Positions 1 through 12,807 of a stretch of DNA of 64,000 bases are shown here, in pieces (position 1 is the stretch's first letter; each line of letters opens with the position of its first letter). The notes beneath the pieces were generated by a model, which worked only from the letters and a program-made list of their open reading frames with translations, did no database searches and was not told the origin of the DNA. The position numbers and the translations under genes are program-made. The stretch comes from Hyaloscypha bicolor E (Eukaryota > Ascomycota > Leotiomycetes > Helotiales > Hyaloscyphaceae): the NCBI RefSeq assembly GCF_002865645.1, contig NW_020194541.1, positions 537,181 to 601,180 on the forward strand, given 5' to 3'.

Positions 1-980
1 ATACTTTAGTAATAAGAGAGAGTTTAGAGCCTTAATTAGCTCTAAAGAAGTAAAAATAATAGCCTATTTAAATATAAATTTAAAGATATTATTATATAAC
101 TAAATAAATAATCTAATTAAAGATTCTAATATATATTTAGATAATATTATATAAATAAGTATTAATATAAATATATATCTTAATCCCAAATAGTAATAGT
201 TTATTATATTTATTAATTAACTAAATTTAGTCTGGCCTAGGTATAATATATTCTCTTTTTTTAAACTATATTTATTATATTTATAATATAATTACCTCGG
301 GATTTAGAAGTTATAATATTATATATAAGTTTTCTTTATAAATAATAAAATATATTAGTAAATAAGGCTCTAATTTTTTAAGCTAGGATAAAATAGTAAA
401 GTATAAAAAAACTAACCGGATTATTAGTAAATCTTATTAATAAAAGTATATATATAAATACTATTATTTATAATCTATAATTTATTTATTATTTAGCTTA
501 TTTTATAGTATTATAAATAGTTATTTATTTACTATTTACTTATCTATTATAGTTATATAATAAATAAGACTAAGCTTCTTATATATATAAATAACTTTAG
601 TAATTAAAGCTATATAGCTATAATTCTTAAAATTCTTAAGTATTTCCTTATTTATATTTTCTAGATAATATAGAATTATAATCTATATATAAAGAAAAGA
701 TATATTTAAATATTTTATTTTTATAATTAGTATTTAATTATATAGATATTAATATTAATTTTCTATAAATCTTTTAATTTTATTATAATTATTTTATATA
801 AGCTTATTTAATAATAGTATTATAATATAGTAAAAGATTTATAAAGTATTATAGTATTTTAATATAATTAAATAAGATATTAATAATATTAATATATTAT
901 AAGTTTAGGCTATATATTATTATTATAAAGTACTTTTAGTAATATAAGTACTAAATTACTAGAGTCATAATAAGATATAT
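1..980. repeat. AT-rich RIP-degraded repeat DNA, unclassified
   Basis: Almost entirely A/T sequence with very few CpA or TpG dinucleotides and stops in all frames. It lies outside the LTR element that starts at 981, so it is either a separate degraded repeat or the older repeat into which that element inserted. I could not recognise a protein in it and see no gene. Confidence 0.75.
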
Positions 981-1280
981 TATAATAGGAATTTGATTAT
1001 TATATAGATTTTGGACTATATATAAGTATTAGATATATAGGTAGAGATAAAGAAAATAGGAAGCTAAATAAATAGAAGTAATAATCTTAAAACTCTTAGT
1101 ACTAGTAATAAAATAATATAAATAATTAAAAATAAGAGGCTTTAAAAATTAATATTTTAGGAAGGCTAATTATATATATAAATAAAGGTCTTATATAATT
1201 CCTTAAACTAGTACTAGTATACCTAGAAAGCAGGATATATAATAGTAGTTATAAAATAAGAAAGAAAAAATTCTATTATA
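981..1280 (-). repeat. LTR, 3' copy relative to the element
   Basis: This 300-bp repeat matches 11,370-11,669. It starts TATAATAGGA and ends TTCTATTATA, which fits TG...CA termini mutated to TA...TA by RIP. It is more heavily mutated than its partner, for example CCTAGAAAGC here against CCTGGAAAGC there. Confidence 0.85.
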
Positions 1281-1579
1281 TAGCTTTTCCCTATTATTTA
1301 TAATTATTCCCTAATTATAATAAAGAATATACTAAGCCCGTATAAGTATAAAGCCTAATAGAACCTAGAAACCCAAATAGTTTCTAAAGAAACCTATAAC
1401 TTATATTTAAGATTCTTTGTACTTCTCTTATTTCTCTATTTTTTCCTAAGAAAAGAATATAAATATAATAATAATAATTATAATAGAATTATATATATTT
1501 TCTATAACTAGTAAAAGCTTATAATAAAAGGAAAAAGCTATATCCTAGTAGTTATAAAGAAATAATATTAGCTTTATTT

Positions 1580-4500
1580 CCTCCTATATCTGAGATATTT
1601 AATCTTTTCTTTCTTTTTTTCCTAGATAAGTATTCTAGTATAATATTTTTATTTTCGGGTTCTTTATATATCTTTAATTCTCTTATTTCTCTTTTCTAAA
1701 AATATTACTATCTCTAATATAATAGTACTAAGTATCTTGCCTTCTAGCCTTTCTTTCTATTTTATTTAATATTTTATCTAATTCTCTTACTTCTTCTATA
1801 ATAGTACTATCTTTATATAAATTATTTCTAAAAGAAAAGAACCCTATAATAAATATTAGATAAATTTCTTTATTATAAAAAGGTCTCTTTTTCTTATTTC
1901 TAATAATTTTCTTTTTTTTTTAATAATAACCTTAATCTTTTCTATTCTTTATTTATATCCGACTTCTATATCTATTAATTATTATATTTGCCTCTCCTAA
2001 TACTATTAGATCCTTAAAAGCTAAAGAAATTAATAAACTTACCTTTAGTTATATTTCCTATAATATAATACTTAATACCCTTTTCCTAATAATAATTAAA
2101 AATAGTATTATCTAGCTAAATATATAATAAATATATATCTAATTATTATTATATGATTTCCTATTTATAATTTTTCTCTTTAAATAGATCTTAAATTACT
2201 ATTTTAATTACTTTATTATTTCTGCTATTATTATTAGTTACTTTAAAAAGTTCTATTTTCCTAATATCTAAAATAATAATACTAATAAGCTTACTAATAA
2301 TAATTATACTTATTTCTATATTTAAGAACTTAAAGCTATAACTACTATAGGCTTTAGAGTTATATATACTAATACTTAAGCCTATATAAGTTACTAAGAA
2401 AACAAGTCCTATTTTAATAAATATTACTAATATTACTTTCTTAGTTCTAGCTATAGTAAATATTTCTAGAAATATAACTCTTATAAATATTCTTTTTATA
2501 TAATTTGCTTTTTCCTAATCCTGCTTAAATTCAAGTATTAATAGTAATAGATCCTAACTAGAAAAATAAGCTTTTGGTTTCTTAGTTCCCTAAGATTTCT
2601 TTTTTACTAAGTCCTAGCTATTATAAAGATATAAGAGTAATAAATCTTATAAATAATATAATTCTAGATAAAAATAGTATATCTAAATACTTTTTAGTTT
2701 ATTATTCCTAAAAAAAGCTAGTATTTTAGTAGTAAAAATTAGTAATTAGTATTAAGCTTTAAAATAATATTACTTATTAATTTTGTATTTTCTCTTTAGC
2801 TTTATTAACTTTTTCTTATAAAATCCCGGATATAGTTATTATATATATAAATAAATACTTTATAATTTCTTTTCTTTTCTTATTTTTTCCTAATTTTAGT
2901 TAATTAGTAATATAATATTTCTTTCTTTTTTCTAATTTCTATTTTACCTAACTTCCTTTCTTATAATAATCTTCTATAAAATACTTTCTTTCTCTAGAAA
3001 ACCGAACTTTTCTTTATATATATTAGGTAATAAGTATAAAACTATAGTATTTGCAAAATTATTAAAATTATTAACTTTTTTCTAAGTAAAAAATATTTTA
3101 TTACCTCTTTCCTAATATCTAATATTTCTTTTCTAATATTTAAAAACAGACTACTAAATACTATTTCCTTATTCCCTAGTTCTTTATATATTTCTAATTC
3201 TTCTCTTCTTTTTCTTTAAAGAATTATTTATTCTTTTTATAATAAGTTAAGAAAATGCCTTTCTAGTTTTCCTTTTTCATTTAATACTTATCTAATATTT
3301 TCCTTTATTTCTTTCTAGAATAGCCCATTTCTTTTTCTATATAACTTTTCTATATTATTTCCTATTTCTTATTATATTTATTCTATTCTCTAATTTTTCC
3401 GAATTACTTTTTTTATAATTTAATTCCTATTTCCTCTTACTTTATCTTTCTTCCTATAATAACTTCTTTTTCCTAATATCTTTATTTATATCTGGCCTTT
3501 ATATCTATTAACTATTCTTACTATTTCCTTATTATTTAAGCTCTTTTTCCTAATATCCCGTTTATTATAGCTAATCCTAATAATACTTTCCTTATTATCC
3601 TACTAGCTTATAAGCCGCCTATAAAAATAAATAATAGTATTATAATACTAAATAAGTAAATAATATATTTCTTCTTATTTCTATATAATTCCCTTTTTAT
3701 AATTTCTCTTTTCTAATAAATTTTGTCTTATATATTTATAGATCTTATTCTAGTTTCTAGTACTTATTTTAAAGCTAATTATATTCTTTATAACTATAAT
3801 AATAAGTATTTCTTTATAAATAATAATTATAACTTATCTAATACTTAAGAACTTAGTATAATAATTATATAGGGCTTTAAAGTTAATTAACTTAATAATA
3901 AAGCCTATATAAGATATTAAGATATTATTAAGTTCTAATACTTTAAAGTTTATTACTAATATTTTTCTTATACTAGTACTTATACTAATTATTTCTAAAT
4001 ATATTATAAAAATAAATATTCTTTTTATATAACTTTTCTTTCCTAAATCCTACTTAAATCCAAATTCTAATAATAATAAATCCTGACTTCTAATTCTTAT
4101 ATACTAGTATCTAGTAAAAGTAATCTTTTCTTCTATTAAATCCCGGCTATTATAAAAATATAAGAGCTTTAAATATAATTAATAAAATAGAGCTAAATAA
4201 GAATATTATTTCTAATTACTTTCTATTTTATTATTTTTAAGGATTTAGGGCTATAGATTAAGAAACTTATAATATCTTCTAGTAATTAAATATATTAATC
4301 TTTTATTTACTAGTATTTTTTATTAACTTTATCTTATAAAATTCTATTTATAGCTATTATATATATAAATAAATACTTATATATTAATTCCAAATTCCTC
4401 TTTTTTCTTATTTTTTCCTAATTTTAATTAACTAGTAATATAATATCTCTTTTTCTTTTCTAATTTCCTTATTATTCTTAAGACTTTCTAATTATAATAA

Positions 4501-4600
4501 AATATAAGAAATATTCTTTTATATAAAAGAAATACTCGATTTATATATAGCTATTTCCTTTAATAATATCTTTCTCTTGCTTTTCCTTATTTTCTTTTTT
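1580..4600. repeat. Degenerate tandem duplication, about 1.5 kb per unit
   Basis: Two successive blocks inside the retroelement align with an offset of about 1.51-1.53 kb. For example, 2490-2650 resembles 4015-4175, 2792-2940 resembles 4314-4470, and the region around 1742 resembles that around 3250. Both copies are RIP-mutated. The duplicated part lies at the 3' side of the minus-strand element, downstream of where integrase should be. Exact unit ends were not resolved. Confidence 0.6.
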
Positions 4601-7600
4601 AAGGTCTAATAATTACTATAAAACTAGCCCTAGCCAGAATATAAGTTTAATTTCCTTTTTTTATAATTTCTTTTTTTTTTCTATTATTTTTACTAAGTTA
4701 TAATCTAGTTTTCCTAATCTAAATTAATATTCTTTTCTTCTAAAATACTAATCTCTATTTCTAGAAATAGTATTTCCCTATAAATACTAGATTTCCCTTA
4801 AACTAGGCTATAGATCTGCTTTAATATTTCTTTATTCTAGTAATATGAATTATATAAGGTTTCTAGAATAATATTATAAAAGATAAATTTCTTAAAATAG
4901 CTTATAATTATAGTTTTTATTTAAAAAGTATTATCTAGTTCTATAATTATAAAAGTATTAATTACCTAGCTAGCCCTAAAGATTCTAAATAGTTTTTTCT
5001 AATAATAATAAAGCTTTAATAAATAGTTGTTTTCTAGCCTAGTATTATAAAGAAAAATAATATTTCTAATAAAAAAATATCCAGATAGCTTTAAGATATA
5101 AGTATTATTAAATACTTTCTTTTTATATTCCTAATAATAGTATATTACTAAGAATACTTTATTTAGGTTTATATTTCTTTACTTAAGCTATTATATATAT
5201 ATAATAAATAAGTTAGATATAAAAGAAACTTTATATTATAATAATATATTCTAAATTAAATAATTTAAATCTATTAGTAAAAGACTTTCTTGACTTTTTT
5301 TAAAATAAAAAAGTATATAACTAGTAATAATTTTAGTTATTATTTAATTAGCCTAAAATATAGCTAGAAAATAGAAAACCTAATTATTAATACTATTTTT
5401 AGTAGCTTTAGTTAGAGTAGTAACTATAGGCTTATATTTTCTCTTAATTATTTTATTAGCTAGAGAATTAAAGGCAGAAATAATAATATAATAGATTTTA
5501 TATATTATTATAAGCTTTTTTATAATAGTATTATTATTCTCTGGTTTTCTATTTATAACTAGTTCTAGAAAAACTTTATATTTATAAATAATATTTTTAA
5601 AAATAAATCGAGTAATTAATTAAGTATTAGTATTTTTTAATACTTTTTCTTTAATTTATCCCAAGCCTTTTTTTCTAGCTAATACTAGCCTATTTTTACT
5701 CAAATATAAAGATATATAAACTATATCTAAAGCTATCTTATATTATAGTACTTATACCTAAGTAAGATATAGCTTATTTTTTATTTTTATATAAGCTATA
5801 AATTAATATTATTTATAATTCTTAATATATATTTTAATATCTTTATATTATTTATTTTACTAAAAACGGTTTATAATTTTATAGAAAATAGCTTTTCTAG
5901 GCTTATAATCCCTAATCTTATAAGCTATTATCTTAATATCTTTTTACTTTTCTAAGAAATTAATAATCTTTCTAGATATATCTCGATTTTACTAGAAAAG
6001 TATTCTGTTTTATATAAGGAACTTAATAATATTATTCTTAAATAGCTAATATTTCATAATACTTTATTTAGCTAGCTAAATAAGTATAATAAACTAGTAA
6101 GTATATTATTAGTAATATATAAAATAGAAGTTTTCTAGATAAGAATCTATTTCGGGTTATTTTTCTATAATAATAATTAAATAAGAATAAATATTTTAGA
6201 TAAGTAATACTAAGCTAGATATATAAATAGGTATAATTCTTAGAAAAAATAATTAGGTATTTATAAAGTCTTTAATATTCTTTTTCTTTTTCTTTTTCTT
6301 TATTTCTAGAATTATATATAATTAGTATAATAAACTATTAGCTATTATATACTTCTTTCTAGCTATATACTTAATATTAAAGTTAAATAGCCGGATCTAA
6401 GTAATTTATCTTATAAGTAATAATCCGAATAGGTCTAAAGTAATATTATTAAGCTATATAATTAGAATATTTATATTAGTTTCTAAGAGAAACTTTACTT
6501 TATAGAACTAGCTATAGTATTTCTTAAATATCTTTAAAATCCTCTTATATTTATATTTTATAATATTATAAAATACCTTAACTTAATTCTAATAATTACT
6601 TTTATATTATATAGAATAATACTTTTTATTATACTAGCTAATTTATATTAAGACTATATCCTATTTAGTAAAACTAGTATCTATTATAAGAATAATTAAT
6701 CCGGTATCTAGTAAGAAGTCTAGTATAACTAATATAAGAAAAGAAGTTAAAAGAGTTTTAAAAATATCTATTATAAGCTAGTATTTATATATTTAGATAA
6801 ATATCTAATTTTTCTAGAAAAGTTTATAAATAAAGGCTATAATCTTAGTAAAGTAAATAATTTAGATTTAATAATAAATATAAATACTAATAAAAATATA
6901 GGCTTATATAATATCTTAAGGAACTAGCTATTCTAGAATTTTAATAATTTTTATAGTTTCTAGTAATCTTTTTTTAAAAGAATAAATATAACTAATAATT
7001 TAGATATTATTTATATATTATTATAATTTTGGGCTAGATATAGTTAATCTAGTATATTTTAATAATATAAGAATCTAGTTTAAGTTCTAAATATATTCTT
7101 ATATAAATCTTTAGATATTAGGAAAGTCTTTAGTATTATTATAAGTAGTAATAGGACCCTAGACTCTAATATTATTAAGGTAAGCTATATAAACTAATAA
7201 TATTAAATCTCGGAAAATATAATATATAATTTAAATAAACTAAGTAATTAAGTTTATATTTTCTTAGAGAATTCTAATATAGTAAAGAAGCTTATATAAA
7301 GTTATAAATCCTATTATATTTTTATATTTCTTAGCTAAAAGAAGTTAATTATAACTTAAGAAATAATTTACTAAACTTATAATTATATAGCTAGTAAAAT
7401 ATTTCGAGAACTTATTTATATTTAGAAATAAGTTAGTATTCCTAATAATAATCTTATTTACTTATAAAGCTACTTATATTATATAATATTTAAAGGCCTC
7501 TTTCTTTTTTATTAGAAAGTAAGGATTCCTATAAGGCCTATTATAATATTTAAAAATTCCCGTATTTAATTATTTCTATATAAGCTTATTAATTACTAGA

Positions 7601-10600
7601 GCTAATATCCTTAATACTAAAAAGCTAGGTTTCTATTAAGCTTTATATAGAATAGTATGAATTTCTAATAATAGAAATACTTCTAGTTTTAATAGCTCTA
7701 GATAACTAAAATCCTAAGCTAAAGCTCTTTCTTTATTATCTAATATTATAAATAATAAATCTCTTTTCTTATATAATAATTCCGGACTAATTTTTAAGGC
7801 CTTTTCTTTCTTTTTTATTAAATATAAACCTGAAATAATATAAGAAAACTTCGGAATTAATTACTAAAAAAAGTATCTAATTCCTAGTATATTAATATTC
7901 TTTTTTTTTTCTAGTACTTTTTTCTAATTATCTAGTTTCCTAGAAGCTAAACTAGTATTTTTACTTAAGTTTACTAGCCAAATTTTCTTTATAATAGGTT
8001 TATATAGCCTATTAACTAATATTATTAGAAAAAGGCTTTATTATTATATAAAAAAATAAATATTAAATTATAAAGAAATATAATAGTTTATATTTATATA
8101 TAAAGAAATATTATAAGAAGTACTTACTAAGAATCCCAAATTAAATATATATATAATTTTCTCCTAAATTTTTAAAAAAGAAATAAAAATATTCCCTAAA
8201 AGCTCTTTTTTTCTAATTCTAATATTTCTTTTAGAATTCTCTAATTATTTAAAAGAAAGATATTTTCTTAAATCTGGTTTTATAAATTAGATACTTTTAT
8301 AACTTAGCTTATAAAAAACTTATTTTTTCTAGTATTAAAAATAGTTATATAAGTAGCTTTTAATTAGATATATTTAATAGTAAAATTAGTTTATAGAATA
8401 AAGAATTACCTAAAAATAAGTTAATAATTAGTTTCTTTAATAAGAAAGATCTAGATATATAATAATATATCTTTAATTTTAATTTGAATATTTTTATAAA
8501 GTTTTTTAAAAGAGTAATATTTCTTATTATAAGAGACTAAGATTAAATAAGGATTTCCTATAATTATAAAACTATAATTATTTATAAGGCCTTAAGTTAT
8601 AATATTAATTTTAGTACTAGTATTAATTATAGCTTTAACTTAAATAGTTTTATTAAAATATATACTAAGCTTAAATATAAATACTATATAATATAGGTTC
8701 TCTTTATTTTTTTCTAGATTATAAAAAGTAATAGTAATACTAGGGCCAAGTTCTAATAAGTTATATTAAGGGCTCTAGAAAACTAGCTTTAGAAAAGCTA
8801 AAGAATTTAATAAGAGCTTTCGAGTTATAATACTTTTTATTTTCTAATTAAGAATCTTATTTAATAATAGCTCTAGCTTAGCCTCTTTTCGAAGTTTATT
8901 TACTAGATACCAGACTTTTAGGCAAGAATTAAATAAAAGATAAATAAGGGCTATAAATAAAGCTATAGGCTTAATAGTAAAATTTCTTAGAGAAATTAAA
9001 TATATAAAAATAGGCTATAGCTAGTCTAGTATAAAACTATCTTATTAAGTCTTTTCTTTCTTTTTATCTATAGCTATAATAAATATTTATTTCCTATTTC
9101 TAAAATATTATATTATAATAATACTAGTTTCTTTTTCCTAATAATTCTTTAATATCCGGTATTAATTATAACTATTTTTTAGTTCTTTATATAGCTTATT
9201 ATTCTTTTTTTTCTCTATTCTAGAAGTATTAACTATAACCTATTTATCTTTATTATTAGTCTAAGTAAAATCTCTTATTTTATTATTAGAATTTATATAT
9301 AAGTTATATTTTTTATAACTAAAAAAAAAAGAAAAAACTTTAGTTTCCGGACTAGAATAAATATTCTAATTTATATATTAAGAATATAGCTTAAATTACT
9401 ATATTTTATTAATTCTAGAAATAAATTAAAATATTATATTTCCCGAACTTATAAGACTAGTATAGATCTAATTTACTTAATTAAAATATATAATCCCTGC
9501 TATATAAAGAGCTAGTACTTCCGGGTATTAAATAAACTAATAGAAAGAAAAAGAATATAAGAAATAATATCTAGAACTAGCTCTAGTAAGTCTTAATAGT
9601 TCTTATTAGGAAATAGGTAAATAAAACTAAGGAAATTAAGCTATATTTAGAAAAGCGGATCTAGTAAGTACTATTTATATATTTGAGTTAGGTATATTAC
9701 TATTTAGAAAAGAGCCCTAAATACTATTAAGAAATAATACTAATACTTATATAACTTAAATAAGTTTAGCTATATCTAATATAAGAACTTTAGTATTTAT
9801 AAGCTATATACTAACTAATAGCTAGTAATAGTCTAGTTCCGTATAAATAGAAATAAAATAAGTAAGATCTATTTCTGTAATTATTTAAGCTTAAAGGCTA
9901 TTAATAAAAATATTATAAAAGTAAAAATAGTCTTAGTAATAAGTTATTTCCTTATTAGCTTAATCTAACTTATAATACTTTATAGCTATTAAGGCAAAAG
10001 CCTTAAAATTTATTATATAAGAAATATTAAGCTTTATATTATATTTTCGAATAATTTTTTTATAAAGAAATAAGGAAATTTCTTTAAAGAACTAAAATAT
10101 TTAGATATAGTCTTTAAGTAATTAATTATTTACTAGATATTAAGAAAAGAAGATATATTATTAATAGAACTTTTATAGGTTAATTTTATTAGTATAGTCT
10201 TTTTTTTTTAAGGCCTTTATAAAATCTCGGATTCTTATTATTTAGTAAATATTCTTCTTTTAATACTTCTAATATAAAATAATTCTAAAAATAGCCTAAT
10301 TATTTAAAACTCACTCTAGTATTATATAAATATATTATATAATAATTATATAATAATACTAGAAAAGGCAGGAAACTATAGCTAAACTAATAATATAATA
10401 GTTTTAGTACTAGCTTTTATATTAATTTAGGAATTTAGTAATATTAGGTTTTTAAAAGTAAGGTATTCTAGAAATAGTAGTAAATAGTATTACCTATATA
10501 AGATATATAATTTAAGTTTTATTAATAGAGAGATTTACTAGTACTATAGGTAAAGCCGGGTTATTATTATTCCGGAAGCGAGTAATAGTATCTATTTTAG

Positions 10601-11369
10601 TATTAGGAATAAAGCTAGAGAAGTCAGTTATAGTAAAGTCTAGACTATAAATAAGAACTCATATAATAAAGAAAGTAAGTAATAATAGTAATAAATATAG
10701 TTCTATAATTAGAAATAAGGTAATCTCGGTAGCTTAAATAATTAAAATTAATAATATTATAAAGAGAAATAATAAGTTCTAATTTTATAATAACTACTTA
10801 ATTTCCTAGAGAAGTTATAATATATAAGTAATTGCCTTAATCCTAAAAACCGGTCTTAAAGCCTTAATAAAGGAGCTTTTTATATAAAATAAATAAGATA
10901 TAGATTACCTAGCTATTTATATAGAGAGAAGCTAAATACAAGGTTTTCTATTATAGATTCCTAAAGCTATAACTTTAATATAGGCTAACTCTATACTAAT
11001 TCCCTTAGAATAAGCTACTAGCTTCCTCGTAAAACAGGCTAGTATAAAGAAATCTCTATATTTCCTAATAATTATATATATATTATAAATAAGTATAATA
11101 AGGAAATTAGTAATTAAAAGATATAATAAAGAAAATAATTTCGCAAGCTAATCTATTTATAAGATTAGTATAAAGAAATATACCTCTATAATTATAAATA
11201 GATAGGATTAATAGCTAACCGGCTAGTATTCTAACTTTGGAAAACTTATATAATTAAAGCTAAAATATATAAATATAACTAAAAGTAAATATATTCTCAG
11301 GATCTAGAAAATGCCTATATAATTCAAAGATATTAGCTATTATAATTTAAATCTTCCCTAAATTACTAA

Positions 11370-11669
11370 TATAATAGGGATTTAATTATTATATAGATTT
11401 CGGACTATATATAGGTATTAGATATATGAGTAAAAGTAAAGAGAATAGAAAGCTAAATAAGTAGAAATAATAATCTTAAGACTCTTAGTACTAGTAATAA
11501 AATAATATAAATAATTAAAAATAAGGAGCTCTAAAAATTAATATCTTAGGAAGGCTAATTATATATATAGACAGAGATCTTATATAATCCCTTAAACTAG
11601 TACTAGTATGCCTGGAAAGCAGGATATATAATAGTAGTTACGGGACAAGAGAGAAAAAACCCTACTATA
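11370..11669 (-). repeat. LTR, 5' copy relative to the element
   Basis: 300-bp partner of 981-1280. It keeps more G/C than that copy. Ordinary-composition DNA begins almost directly after it: by about 11,750 the base composition is normal. Confidence 0.85.
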
Positions 11670-12807
11670 ATATCCTAAAAATAGAGGGGCAGATATATAT
11701 AATTATCAGAAATCAGAAAATCAGAAATCGAAAATCAGAAAATCAAATCTCGCTTCTCTGTTTTGTCGACTAGCTAGCTGTGGGCCTTAGTAAGGAGGAT
11801 GGATGCTGCAAACTTTGAGGTATCACCCATTTCTCCCGAAGGAAAGTGACCTGGCTATGAAGCTTGGGTTAATATTTATATGCGAGACTTTGCCGTTTCA
11901 CTCACTATTGTAATAAGTAATAAATCGAGGAAATCTTTCGTTGGTTAAGAATTGAGTACAGCTGAGAGGTACCAGTCAATGATGTTGCTGATCGCATCAA
12001 TCTGGGGATCCGGTAGCAAGAGATTTTGATTCCTGTTAAAATTTCTTTTCTGTCAGCTAAGACAGGGCTCGCTGGGCGTCTTCCCGGGCTCCGCCCATAG
12101 CTCCCGTTTCTTTTTGGTGGCCAGAAATCGAAATCGCTTACATCGCGAACCCCTATTTTAGCCGAAGCTGGTCCCTCACGTGATACGTCACAATCTGGGA
12201 AATCAAAGACTTCCTCCTATTAGATCCATCACAACTTCCGAGCTCCAGTTTTGAAACCTTATTTTGGATACCACCTCGTGGTGGCTTGGATCTTTCGAGC
12301 GGTGCAATGTTAATTTACGAATAGTGACCAATGGTCGGCTCAATGTCCAGCCGCAGCTTACGCGAAGCCCCTGAAGGATCATCAAAGAGCTGAAAAGCTT
12401 CTAATTTAAGCGTAGATTCCCTGCAATTGCTTCGCTAACTGGCCCTATCTTCTGCGCTCTTCCCCTTGAACCCGGGCGTAAAAATGCACATCGTTCCAGG
12501 ATTAATATTTCCTGGCAGTGCGGGGACCGGGCTCTCCCACATGTCATTTACTAGAATGGACTCTGTTGATAGGTCAGGCAGGGGATGAGTGAGAACCACT
12601 GGATCACGTTCAACGGTTGATGCTGGCAATTATCAACATTAATTTGCGGCCTGCAGAAAAAGGGGGGTGCTGTGATGGAGCGCCCTGAGGCTGGAGAAGT
12701 CCTTCTTTCCCCGCCCAGGTATGCCAAGCACTTTCATTCTTTCCTATTCATGAAGACCATGATGTCTTGTGCCTTCATTTTTGGTTGAGTTTCGGTGGCG
12801 ATGAGGA
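11670..12807. other. Intergenic region, no gene recognised
   Basis: Begins with a short run of imperfect ATCAGAAA repeats (about 11,699-11,750), then normal-composition DNA. Short open frames here (for example minus 12,203-12,385 and 12,435-12,629) show no recognisable protein. The stretch from about 12,400 is presumably the promoter and 5' UTR of the membrane-protein gene that starts at 12,808. Confidence 0.5.

Larger units (their letters stand above)
981..11669 (-). mobile_element. RIP-degraded Ty3/Gypsy LTR retrotransposon
   Basis: A 10.7 kb element bounded by two 300-bp direct repeats (981-1280 and 11,370-11,669) that differ mostly by C/T and G/A. On the minus strand the interior still gives reverse transcriptase remnants: a stretch near 7331-7385 reading like the xVDYFSGYDQ block (seen as LVNYFLSYNQ), and near 7150-7205 the catalytic F/Y-L-D-D-I-x-V-x-G-P block, now YLNNIRV*GP with both aspartates changed to asparagine. 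Near 6330-6415 the end of RNase H reads RLFNFNIKYIARKKY. This order places gag towards 11 kb and integrase below 6.3 kb. A purine-rich stretch (AATAGGGAAAAG on the minus strand) borders the 1280 end, as a polypurine tract should. Every frame is riddled with stops, so the copy is dead. Target-site duplication is unclear. Confidence 0.85.

Noticed and set aside
976..11674. Target-site duplication of the Gypsy element
   Set aside because: The flanking bases (TATAT left, ATATC right) do not match cleanly at the LTR borders I fixed; shifting by one base gives ATATT/ATATC, but this is not decisive in AT-rich DNA.
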